Shown here: positions 23,716 through 30,034 of the stretch, piece after piece
Position numbering within the stretch: position 1 is the first letter of the stretch
Layout: each line of letters opens with the position of its first letter
Assembly (NCBI GenBank): GCA_002396885.1
Contig: DGXY01000040.1
Location: 1 to 30,034, forward strand
Reading direction: 5' to 3'
Source of the DNA: Akkermansiaceae bacterium UBA5020
Lineage (GTDB): Bacteria > Verrucomicrobiota > Verrucomicrobiia > Verrucomicrobiales > DEV007
DNA: 30,034 nt
Made by a program: the position numbers and the translations under genes
Notes under the pieces: generated by a model
Databases searched by the model: none
What the model was told of the DNA's origin: nothing
Seen by the model: only the letters and a program-made list of their open reading frames with translations

Positions 23716-24591
23716 TCACTGCACGTTCTGAACCTGCTCGCGGATCTTCTCGAGCTCGGTCTTCGCATTGACGACGTGTCGGGCGATAGCGGAGTCGTTC
23801 GCCTTGCTGCCGATCGTATTGAGCTCCCGGTTGAATTCCTGGCAAAGGAAATCGAGGGGCCGTCCCATCGGTTCGTCGCTGGCGAGGTAGCTGCGGAAAA
23901 GGGCGACGTGACTGTCGAGGCGGGTGAGTTCCTCGGTGACATCGCAGCGTTCCGCATAGAGCGCGATCTCGCGGAGAAGACGATCATCGTCGAGATCGAG
24001 GGAAAGTCCGGAATCGCCGAGCCGCTTCAGAAGATTCTGCCGGTAGGACGGAGCCACGAGCGGCGCAAGGGCGCGGATCCCGGCGACTTCGCCGACGATG
24101 CTCTCGAGACGGGCGCTCAGATCGGCGCGGAGATGCTCGCCTTCGCCCTGCTGCATTTTGATGAGTTGGGCGAGGGCGCCCCCGAGGGCGGAGAGAAAGG
24201 CCTCGTGGACTACGGCGGGGTCGACGCCTGTTTCGTCGATGCGAAAGACTCCGGGCGCACGGAAAAGATCGGCGGCAGCGAGATGGGCGTCGATCCCGGT
24301 ATCGGCGGCGATGCGTCGCACCGCCGCGACATACTGCTTGGCGAGCCCTTCGTCGAAAAGGAGCCGGTTGTCGGTGCCTTCCTCATGCGTGAGGAGGACC
24401 TTGGCCGCGAGGCGTCCGCGAGAAATCGATTTGGCCAGCAGGTTGCGGGCTTCGCTCTCGAGCTCGAAGAGGGCCGAGGGCAGGTTCACGGAGATATCGA
24501 CCTGCTTCCGGTTCACGCCGGAAAGTTCGATCTCGAGCTTCCACCCGTTCGCCGTGGCTTCGCCGCGGCCATATCCGGTCATGCTGCGCAT
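23716..24591 (-). CDS. YicC family endoribonuclease
   Basis: The 291-residue length and both family ends are typical. The N-terminus reads MRSMTGYGRGEA. The C-terminal domain carries CDVTEELTRLDSHVALF, GRPLDFLCQEFNRELNT and IGSKANDSAIARHVVNAK, the most conserved part, likely including catalytic Glu and metal-site residues. E. coli YicC is reported as an endoribonuclease linked to small-RNA decay, and this role is assumed from family membership. The product is cytosolic. The PUR-domain gene lies 28 nt upstream on the same strand, so the two are probably co-transcribed, followed by the EVE gene. The leader is CT-rich with no Shine-Dalgarno sequence. Confidence 0.94.
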   Translation of the reverse strand: MRSMTGYGRGEATANGWKLEIELSGVNRKQVDISVNLPSALFELESEARNLLAKSISRGRLAAKVLLTHEEGTDNRLLFDEGLAKQYVAAVRRIAADTGIDAHLAAADLFRAPGVFRIDETGVDPAVVHEAFLSALGGALAQLIKMQQGEGEHLRADLSARLESIVGEVAGIRALAPLVAPSYRQNLLKRLGDSGLSLDLDDDRLLREIALYAERCDVTEELTRLDSHVALFRSYLASDEPMGRPLDFLCQEFNRELNTIGSKANDSAIARHVVNAKTELEKIREQVQNVQ

Positions 24592-24619
24592 CTAGGGGGA
24601 GGAAGCGGCCGGGGAGAGA

Positions 24620-24859
24620 TTACTCCGGCAAGTCTGACGCTTCGCGGATATCCTCGAGCGCGCCGATGAAGTCGTCAAGGAACTCGACCGGGACCATGAT
24701 GGTGTCGCGCCGCCCGCGCACATCCTCGGTGATTTTCACGAACTGGCCGCGATCATTCTCCTTCAGATCGAGGAAAAAAATCTTCCGATCCGCGAGGATT
24801 TTCTCCGTATGGATGGGGCGATCTTCGGAGCTTCTCTTATCACCGTCGTAACCGATCAT
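24620..24859 (-). CDS. PUR-domain (DUF3276-like) DNA/RNA-binding protein
   Basis: The 79-residue protein resembles the short bacterial PUR-alpha-like proteins (DUF3276), which bind single-stranded nucleic acid. Characteristic segments are KIFFLDLKENDRGQFVKITED and the later strand and helix DTIMVPVEFLDDFIGALEDI. One PUR repeat is present, so it should work as a dimer. The ATG at 24859 is fixed by a strong Shine-Dalgarno sequence, GAGGAGGT, ending 4-5 nt before it, the clearest one in the window. It is first in a probable operon with YicC and EVE, all connected to nucleic acids. A CRP-like palindrome lies upstream at 24913-24928. Confidence 0.85.
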   Translation of the reverse strand: MIGYDGDKRSSEDRPIHTEKILADRKIFFLDLKENDRGQFVKITEDVRGRRDTIMVPVEFLDDFIGALEDIREASDLPE

Positions 24860-24889
24860 GGTCTACCTCCTCAACAACTGGCACAGATG

Positions 24890-24895
24890 ATTATC
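24890..24895 (-). promoter_or_regulatory. Candidate -10 element of the PUR-domain operon
   Basis: On the minus strand the hexamer reads GATAAT, five of six matches to TATAAT. It would start transcription near 24883 and leave a leader of about 23 nt that contains the Shine-Dalgarno sequence. No good -35 element lies 17 nt upstream, which fits activator dependence on the nearby palindrome. Confidence 0.4.
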
Positions 24896-24912
24896 GGACC
24901 GCGCCGCATTGG

Positions 24913-24928
24913 CGTGATTACGGTCACG
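24913..24928. promoter_or_regulatory. CRP/FNR-like palindromic operator candidate
   Basis: CGTGATTACGGTCACG contains GTGA-N6-TCAC, the core of the CRP-family consensus, extended by one C-G pair to 5-bp arms. Its centre lies about 37-38 nt upstream of the start site predicted from GATAAT, close to a class II activator position. No CRP-family regulator gene is in the window. Confidence 0.4.
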
Positions 24929-25041
24929 TTATTGAGGTATCACCCCCCACTTCCATTTCAAGTGCCGACGCTGGCGCGAAAATGACAATTTTTCTGTAAC
25001 AAAGCTCGGGTGACGCGATTAGAGGCCCTCGCATGCGGCCT

Positions 25042-25069
25042 TTGCCGTTTTCGAAATCGACGCTAGACT
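25042..25069 (+). promoter_or_regulatory. Candidate promoter of the tatC gene
   Basis: TTGCCG (25042-25047), 16 nt and TAGACT (25064-25069) precede the preferred ATG at 25099. A CCCTCC tract follows directly, as before the dGTPase gene. If this promoter is real, the alternative ATG at 25033 cannot be used from it. Confidence 0.35.
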
Positions 25070-25098
25070 TCCCTCCTTCCGAACCGTTCGAACCGACC

Positions 25099-26790
25099 AT
25101 GCTCCAGACCGTATTCAAAAAGCTCTTCAGCTTGAGAGAGCAGGCAGCCCGCCGCCCGGGGGCTGACAATGGCTTTGATCCCCAGGAAAAACCGTTCCTC
25201 GACCACCTCGACGACCTCCGCGTCACCCTGTTCAAGATCATCACGACTCTCGCAATCTCGTCGGCGATCTGTTTCATTTTCAACAAGCAGATTTTTCAGT
25301 TCGTCCAGATTCCCGCAAAGTCCCCGATCGCCGAGATTTCCCCCGGCATCACCCTCTATGAGAAGCTCGACTTCTTCATGCTGGGACCAACCGAGCTCAT
25401 CTTCCTGATGTTCAAGCTCGCGTTCTATTGCGGCGTCATCATCACCTTCCCCTTCACCGTCTTTTTCCTCTTCCAGTTCCTCATGCCCGGACTGAGGCAG
25501 TCGGAGAAGAGGACGATCATCCCCGGAGTCGGGATCGGCTTCATCCTCTTCCTCGTGGGTGGATCGTTCGCCTTCTTCGTGGCCACGCCGCTCGCTCTGA
25601 AATATTTCTATCAGTTCGAGAACGAACGGCTCAACGCGACGGATCCCGCCACCCTAGCCCTGGCGAAGCCCGTATCCGAGATCGCGCTGATCGGAGTCGA
25701 CGGAGAGACGATCCCTCCCTTCGACAAGGCGAAGCCCGTTGCCGAGCCCGCGCCCGATGAAGGCACGAAGCCCGTCTCCGCCCTCACTCCCCAATTGCGC
25801 AGCGAAATCCGCGATTACCTGAAGAAGACCCTCGCCACGGCGGACGGAGCCAACTTCGTGATGCGCTACGATGAGGATCGCGACAAGCTCGTGCTGGTGA
25901 CGTCAAAAGGCGGAAAGAGCTCCTACCAGATCGGCAAATACATCAGCTTCATTTCCCAGCTCGTTCTCGTCTTCGGGATCAGCTTCCAGATGCCCATCGT
26001 CGTCACCATCCTCGTGAAGCTCGACCTGCTCACGGCCCTGGTGATGCGCAATACGCGCTCCTATGCTTGGGTCATCATCGTCGTGGTTGCGGCCATCCTC
26101 ACCCCGAGCCCCGATGCCTTCACCATGGGCCTGCTCGCGGTGCCCTTGATCCTCCTCTACGAGATCTGCATCATCATTGCCACGATCATCGAGCGCACCC
26201 GCTCGAGGCAGGAGCGGGCCGCCGCCGCGGCCGAGAAAGCCCGCCTCGAAAAACTCTACCTCAAACCCGCCGCCGATCTTTCCGAGGAGGAGAAGGCCGA
26301 ATTGCATCGTGCCGAGATCGAGCAATACGAACGCGAGCATGCCCACCTCTACCAGGAGGAGAACGAGCATGTCGCCCGCGACAGTTTCCACGGCGACGAT
26401 CATGCCAATCATGACGAGAGCTGGCATGCCGACGACCACTACTGGCACGACGACGGCCATCACCATCACGACGGTCCCGATCACCAGATCGAGAGCGACC
26501 ATGCCGAGCCCGAAGACCTCAAGCCCGGCGAGGACGACGACGCCCCGGAAGCGGATAAACCCGAACGCGACCCTTGGCCGCAGTATGAAAACTGTGCGCC
26601 CGAGGGACCGATCGTCGATCTGAATCACGCGACGCTCGAGGAACTCCAGACCCTACCCGGAATCGGACCCAAGATGGCCCAGACCATCATCGACCACCGG
26701 CGCTACGAGACCTTCGACGACCTCGAGCGGATCCCGGGTCTCGGACCCGAAAAAATCCGCCGCATCACCGAGCGAATCATGCTCGGGTGA
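25099..26790 (+). CDS. tatC: TatC translocase with loop insertion and C-terminal His-rich/HhH extension
   Basis: TatC is the substrate-receptor channel subunit of twin-arginine export in the inner membrane. From ATG 25099 the protein has 563 residues, about twice the usual 250-260. The core (about 30-366) shows PFLDHLDDLR, the MPGLRQSEKR block after TM2, FGISFQMPIVV, RSYAWVIIVVVAAILTPSPD and the final LYEICII. Residues about 175-278 are a large insertion in the periplasmic loop between TM3 and TM4. After TM6 there is a charged helix (about 367-425), a His/Asp-rich stretch (about 425-470, roughly a dozen His) and a two-motif helix-hairpin-helix domain (about 505-563) with LPGIGPKMAQ and IPGLGPEKIR, as in ComEA. 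ATG 25033 would add 22 residues. TatA/B partners are not in the window. Confidence 0.9.
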   Translation: MLQTVFKKLFSLREQAARRPGADNGFDPQEKPFLDHLDDLRVTLFKIITTLAISSAICFIFNKQIFQFVQIPAKSPIAEISPGITLYEKLDFFMLGPTELIFLMFKLAFYCGVIITFPFTVFFLFQFLMPGLRQSEKRTIIPGVGIGFILFLVGGSFAFFVATPLALKYFYQFENERLNATDPATLALAKPVSEIALIGVDGETIPPFDKAKPVAEPAPDEGTKPVSALTPQLRSEIRDYLKKTLATADGANFVMRYDEDRDKLVLVTSKGGKSSYQIGKYISFISQLVLVFGISFQMPIVVTILVKLDLLTALVMRNTRSYAWVIIVVVAAILTPSPDAFTMGLLAVPLILLYEICIIIATIIERTRSRQERAAAAAEKARLEKLYLKPAADLSEEEKAELHRAEIEQYEREHAHLYQEENEHVARDSFHGDDHANHDESWHADDHYWHDDGHHHHDGPDHQIESDHAEPEDLKPGEDDDAPEADKPERDPWPQYENCAPEGPIVDLNHATLEELQTLPGIGPKMAQTIIDHRRYETFDDLERIPGLGPEKIRRITERIMLG

Positions 26791-26827
26791 GGCGGAGGCG
26801 CGGGAAACCGGGGGGGGGCGGCGGCGT

Positions 26828-27172
26828 TTACTGATGTTTCTTGACGAAAGACTTCAGCTTGGCCTCGTTGCGGAATCCGGTGAAGCGGCCCACTTCCTTG
26901 CCATCCTTCACGGCGACGACGGTGGGGAGCAGGTCGACGTTGTAACGCTCGGCGAGGGCGGCCTGCCGGTCGACGTTGACGGTCTCAAAGGCGACGCCTT
27001 GGGTGCTTTTGGCGACCGAGGAGAAGATGGGCTTCATCTGTTTGCAGGCTCCGCACCAGTCGGCCTCGAATTTGATGATTTTAAGCGAACCGTTCTCAGC
27101 CTCGAGCGGGCTCGGCAGGATCGCGGCGAAGGCGAAGGCGGGAAGCAAGGTGAGGAAGAAACGTTTTTTCAT
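26828..27172 (-). CDS. Exported thioredoxin-like protein
   Basis: The 114-residue protein has a signal peptide (MKKRFFLTLLPAFAFAAILP, cleavage about residue 25) and one thioredoxin domain. The active site is ADWCGACKQ with Cys40 and Cys43, and the cis-proline is Pro83 in DLLPTVVAV. WCGAC differs from the classical WCGPC and appears in other thioredoxin-like proteins. It should act in the periplasm or be membrane-tethered, on disulfides of exported proteins. ATG at 27172 was chosen for the signal peptide. It is convergent with tatC across 37 nt that contain a nine-G tract. A redox role with Tat substrates is possible but only suggested by position. Confidence 0.92.
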   Translation of the reverse strand: MKKRFFLTLLPAFAFAAILPSPLEAENGSLKIIKFEADWCGACKQMKPIFSSVAKSTQGVAFETVNVDRQAALAERYNVDLLPTVVAVKDGKEVGRFTGFRNEAKLKSFVKKHQ

Positions 27173-27267
27173 GATCTTGTCGGGGGAGGATACGCGGTTC
27201 CAAGGGTTTAGACGCAACGGCAGCGCGCACCTTGCAATTTTTCCTCTATCGCGCCGTGGCCGCGGCA

Positions 27268-28548
27268 TCAGACGAGGCTGCGATGCCGCTCGAGCCAGGC
27301 TTGCACGAATTCCTCGGTTTCCTCGGCAACGTCAGTATTGAAGCGGCACTCGAGTTCGTCGATCTGCCAGTCGGAGAAGGGGCTGCGGCGCGCCAGCGAG
27401 AGGGTCGCCCGCTCGGGATGGAGGACACGATAGATGTAGGTGTCGCCTTCGCGGACGCGGTTGGCGTAGCTCGCGACGCAGTTCCCCTGATACTCCCCCT
27501 CGTCGACGAGATCGGAGGGGCTCGTGATCGGCTCGATCTGTCCGGCGATTCCGGGAAGGGGCGGGGGCATGAAACAGCCCGGCCCATAGCCGTTCGCCTC
27601 AATGAGTTGGCGGACGCGGCGGCGATAACTTTCAGCGACCTCGTCATGAACGGTCTGAAGCCGAGCGAGGCTCTGAAAGCGTTCGGTGCGGTCGCCGGTG
27701 CGCAATTCATCCTGCATCCGGAGGGTGCTCGTGATCATGTGCACGACGCGGCCGCGGTGGTTTTCGGCGCGGTCCTTCGCCACTTCCTCGAGGAGTTGCG
27801 GAGTCGCGGCGCGCGAAGCGCGCGGATCGAGGAGGATCTCGACGACGCCCGCGTTGATCGAGGTGAGGTGATGGAGGCGCGACTTCGGCTCGGCGAGCTC
27901 TCCGCGGATCAGCCCGACGACGGCCGGCCAGTTGTCGCCATTGAGCGAGTGTGGATCGATCTTGCGGAAGAGATTCACCGCCGCGGCGGAGTTCGGCAGA
28001 TCGAGGACTTCGAGGAGATCGCGCTGGCGCATTGTGCCGCATCGGAGCGAGGCGATCAGTGCCGAGTCTCCCTTCAGTTTCTGGGCGAGGGCGAAAGCAA
28101 GGGCGGGGTTCCCTTCCGCCAGTTCGATCGTCGTGGGATCGTGCTGCAGCATCACGAGGAGCGGCCACTGATGGGTGCGGAAAGGCTCGACGATGCGAGC
28201 GATCGACTGCGGCAGGGAAAAGCGGAATTGGTCGAAGGCCCGCTTGCGCTGCTGTGCGGGCGTGAGCGGTGCGTCGCGCCGCCGCGAAGCCGAGTCGTCG
28301 AAGAAGTCAAAGACGAGCTGATTCGCGGCCCGACGGGCTTTCGCGGCCGGAGTTGCCGTCCTGGCGGGACGGTAGGGATGAATGAGGCGGAATTCGGGCG
28401 TGAACGCCTCCCACCCCCCACCCCGGCGCATCACCGAGCGCGGAACGGGCGACCCGGTGATGCGCATTTCCACCGAGCACCTTGTCAGGCACAGGGCACC
28501 ATGACGGAAGGCGATACCGAACTCGGTGGCGGGTGCGGAAGGGGGCAT
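27268..28548 (-). CDS. PcfJ domain-containing protein
   Basis: The 426-residue protein ends in a PcfJ-like domain. The conserved block lies at about 351-386: EGEYQGNCVASYANRV followed by GDTYIYRV and PERATLSL, with Cys357 in the GNCVASY motif. The N-terminal two thirds are helical, with an LQHDP/NPALAFALA segment, a hint of repeats. PcfJ was named from conjugative plasmid pCF10 and its biochemical role is unknown; chromosomal copies are common in this kind of genome. No other conjugation gene is nearby. I chose ATG at 28548 because the sequence upstream in the frame looks non-coding; ATG codons further in remain possible. It is divergent from the metallophosphoesterase gene, with 166 AT-richer nt between. 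Confidence 0.78.
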   Translation of the reverse strand: MPPSAPATEFGIAFRHGALCLTRCSVEMRITGSPVPRSVMRRGGGWEAFTPEFRLIHPYRPARTATPAAKARRAANQLVFDFFDDSASRRRDAPLTPAQQRKRAFDQFRFSLPQSIARIVEPFRTHQWPLLVMLQHDPTTIELAEGNPALAFALAQKLKGDSALIASLRCGTMRQRDLLEVLDLPNSAAAVNLFRKIDPHSLNGDNWPAVVGLIRGELAEPKSRLHHLTSINAGVVEILLDPRASRAATPQLLEEVAKDRAENHRGRVVHMITSTLRMQDELRTGDRTERFQSLARLQTVHDEVAESYRRRVRQLIEANGYGPGCFMPPPLPGIAGQIEPITSPSDLVDEGEYQGNCVASYANRVREGDTYIYRVLHPERATLSLARRSPFSDWQIDELECRFNTDVAEETEEFVQAWLERHRSLV

Positions 28549-28714
28549 CGGGCCGTCATCAAAACGCACCGGGCCTGGCCTTGCAACGCCACCGTCGCGT
28601 TTTCGCCGATTTTCGATTCTTCCGCTTCTCTTCCATTGATTTTTCCGATTGGATTTTGACGAGGACCTTGGCAAAGCCGTATCCGGCGCGACGTTCCCTC
28701 TCTTCCCGATCTCC

Positions 28715-29350
28715 ATGTCCGAACTCTGGTTCACCGCCGATCTCCATCTCGGCCACGCCAACATCATCCGCTATTGCCAGCGTCCCTTTCTCACGGACGA
28801 GGAGTCGGCCCGCGCCGCCGTCGATCCCGAGGGACGCGGGAAAGTTTCCGCCGAAACCGTGATTCGTCATGACGAGGCCCTCCTCGAGGCGATCAACTCC
28901 CGTGTCGGCCGGAACGACACCCTCTGGATCCTCGGGGATTTCTCCCTCGCACCGATCGAGACGGCCCGCGCCTACCGCGAGCGGATCCATTGCCGTCAGG
29001 TCCACTTCGTGCGCGGCAATCATGATCTGCCCTCCTATGAGACGCTCTTTGATCGCGTCCTCGATCAAGGCATGATCAAGCACCTCGGGAAAAAGATCTG
29101 GCTGAACCACTACCCGATGCGCTCGTGGGACAAGGCCTTTCACGGGGCCTGGCACCTCTATGGCCATGTCCACGGGCGGCTCCGCACCGAGGACGAAGCC
29201 AATCCCCGACTCCTCGCCAAGGACGTCGGCGTCGACGCCTGCGACTACAGCCCTGTCAGCTTTTCTGAAATCACCGAGTTCATGAAGCCGCGCGAGGAAG
29301 CCTTCTGGGCGTGGCGCGATTCGCTCGGGGAGACGGGCGAGGAGGGATAA
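28715..29350 (+). CDS. Calcineurin-like metallophosphoesterase
   Basis: The 211-residue protein shows the dinuclear metal site of the family in order: DLHLGH (Asp9, His11, plus His14), GDFS (Asp75), GNHD (Asn102, His103, Asp104), NHYP (His132) and GHVHG (His151, His153). No signal peptide is seen, so it is cytosolic. It is close in layout to small stand-alone phosphoesterases of the YfcE/phage kind; the substrate, nucleotide, phosphoprotein or other, is unknown. ATG at 28715 precedes the first motif by eight residues. A CCCTCTC tract precedes it instead of a Shine-Dalgarno sequence. It is convergent with the toxin gene, 5 nt away. Confidence 0.92.
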   Translation: MSELWFTADLHLGHANIIRYCQRPFLTDEESARAAVDPEGRGKVSAETVIRHDEALLEAINSRVGRNDTLWILGDFSLAPIETARAYRERIHCRQVHFVRGNHDLPSYETLFDRVLDQGMIKHLGKKIWLNHYPMRSWDKAFHGAWHLYGHVHGRLRTEDEANPRLLAKDVGVDACDYSPVSFSEITEFMKPREEAFWAWRDSLGETGEEG

Positions 29351-29355
29351 TCTCG

Positions 29356-29856
29356 TCAGGACGATTCCCCGACCCTTTCAAGCGCCTGCTCAAAGAGCCG
29401 ATCAGAGATCCAGAAACGAGCCCGCGCCCTGAGGGCCAAGAGCATGGGAAGGAGCTGAGGCACAAGGCCGTTTCTTTTTGCTTGGATCAAAAGCCCGACC
29501 GTGCCCGCGAATCGGCATCCTGCGTTTGACGCCGCATCACGGGCCGCCAGGTCATCGAAGAGGAGCAGCGAACCCGGTCGCTCCATCGCGAGGGCAAGAC
29601 ATTCCGCTTCACCTGGGTGGAGCGTGGTAGAAAGGCTCTTCACGAGGAGCAAATCCTCAGGCGCCACCACCGGGAAGAGCCCTCCCGAGCAAGCTTCCGC
29701 TGCTTTTGGGAAAATCGATGTTTTCGCAACAAGTTCGCCTACGACAGCCGGGGGGATCACGATTTCCCCAAGCATTTCATGAAGGAGATCCAGCCGTCCA
29801 ATTTCCGAGAAGTTGATCAGCGGCGATGTGTTCGAAATGATCAGCGCCCTTTCCAT
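29356..29856 (-). CDS. DUF3368 PIN-like toxin of a type II toxin-antitoxin pair
   Basis: The 166-residue protein matches the DUF3368 branch of PIN-domain nucleases, typical toxins that cut RNA. It starts with IISNTSPLINFSEIGRLDLL, where Asn9 replaces the usual first Asp, as is common in this branch. Acidic residues Glu41 (VVGEL), Glu83 and Glu85 (HPGEAECLALAM) and Asp101-Asp102 (LFDDLAARDA) line the site. The C-terminal GTVGLLIQAKRNGLV and FWISDRLFEQAL blocks are also characteristic. The ATG at 29856 overlaps the upstream antitoxin stop by 16 nt, indicating translational coupling. Confidence 0.88.
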   Translation of the reverse strand: MERALIISNTSPLINFSEIGRLDLLHEMLGEIVIPPAVVGELVAKTSIFPKAAEACSGGLFPVVAPEDLLLVKSLSTTLHPGEAECLALAMERPGSLLLFDDLAARDAASNAGCRFAGTVGLLIQAKRNGLVPQLLPMLLALRARARFWISDRLFEQALERVGESS

Positions 29857-30034
29857 TCCCCCAACTGTTCCAGGTCCTGAAGGCAGTCGTCCCAATCGAT
29901 CGGTTGAGAGATTTTCCTTTCACCGAGCCAGAACTGGAATTCGGCTTTTTGCATTCCCGACATCCGGCAAGCGGCGGCTCCGGAAATAATGCCATCGGAG
30001 AAAAGGGCGGCGGCGAGACGTCTTCGCAATTCAC
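29841..30034 (-). CDS. UPF0175 family antitoxin, N-terminus beyond the window
   Basis: Only the C-terminal about 64 residues are visible, in a frame that stays open to the window edge. They match UPF0175 antitoxins: LRRRLAAALFSDGIISGAAACRMSGM is followed by AEFQFWLGERKI. The first part is the DNA-binding helix-turn-helix-like segment and the later part contacts the toxin. Within this family SxGxAA is usual; here SGAAA is slightly altered. It lies directly upstream of the DUF3368 toxin and overlaps it by 16 nt, the standard order for this pair. It probably represses its own promoter, which lies outside the window. Confidence 0.85.
   Translation of the reverse strand, partial: ELRRRLAAALFSDGIISGAAACRMSGMQKAEFQFWLGERKISQPIDWDDCLQDLEQLGEWKGR

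Noticed and set aside
26810..26818. Run of nine G as a phase-variation tract
   Set aside because: It lies between two convergent stop codons, where slippage would change no protein or promoter; it may also be a sequencing-prone homopolymer.
29501..29782. Plus-strand frame opposite the toxin gene
   Set aside because: It is a shadow of the DUF3368 toxin, which has full family motifs on the minus strand.

Overview
The window is GC-rich and gene-dense. It most resembles a chromosomal segment of a member of the Verrucomicrobiota (or the wider PVC group). This is an inference from gene content: a sulfatase, a SASA-type esterase fused to a second hydrolase, a PQQ-like beta-propeller protein, a bacterial PUR-domain protein, a PcfJ-domain protein, and many starts without a Shine-Dalgarno sequence. 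No rRNA or other phylogenetic marker is present to confirm it.

Layout. Positions 1-3634 hold a partial FHA protein, an alpha/beta hydrolase, a tRNA-Val(GAC) that runs almost directly into a glycosyltransferase-like gene, a small secreted Cys/His protein and a lipoprotein FKBP isomerase. Positions 3783-9368 are a co-oriented block for extracellular glycan work: a two-domain esterase, a secreted sulfatase with a HEAT-like tail and a PQQ-like propeller protein. It is interrupted by a long inverted repeat and followed by a REP-like repeat region. Positions 9638-18555 are mostly housekeeping: KpsF/KdsD, DNA polymerase IV, a family 2 glycosyltransferase, a tRNA-dihydrouridine synthase, GNAT, a sugar isomerase-like TIM barrel, an RhlE-type helicase, DoxX and dGTPase. 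Positions 18582-22760 encode a membrane-anchored class I amidotransferase-like hydrolase, a lipase-like lipoprotein and an outer-membrane barrel with a large helical insertion. Positions 23194-24859 carry EVE, YicC and PUR-domain genes. Positions 25099-29350 carry an unusual TatC, a thioredoxin, a PcfJ-domain protein and a metallophosphoesterase. The right edge (29356-30034) is a UPF0175/DUF3368 toxin-antitoxin pair cut by the window end.

The most striking item is TatC (25099-26790). The twin-arginine translocase core carries an insertion of about 100 residues in the loop between TM3 and TM4. After TM6 it has a cytoplasmic extension made of a charged helix, a His/Asp-rich stretch and a ComEA-like helix-hairpin-helix domain, which would put a probable nucleic-acid-binding module on the protein-export channel. 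Second is the outer-membrane barrel at 21489-22760, where about 165 helical residues split two otherwise ordinary barrel halves and a tandem 14-bp repeat sits just upstream of the start. A CRP-like palindrome is placed at a plausible class II position in front of the PUR-domain gene.

Translation signals are notable. Only the PUR-domain gene has a strong Shine-Dalgarno sequence (the FHA gene has a modest GGAG). Many other genes have pyrimidine-rich CCCTC-like leaders instead. No CRISPR array, integrase, transposase or prophage module was seen.
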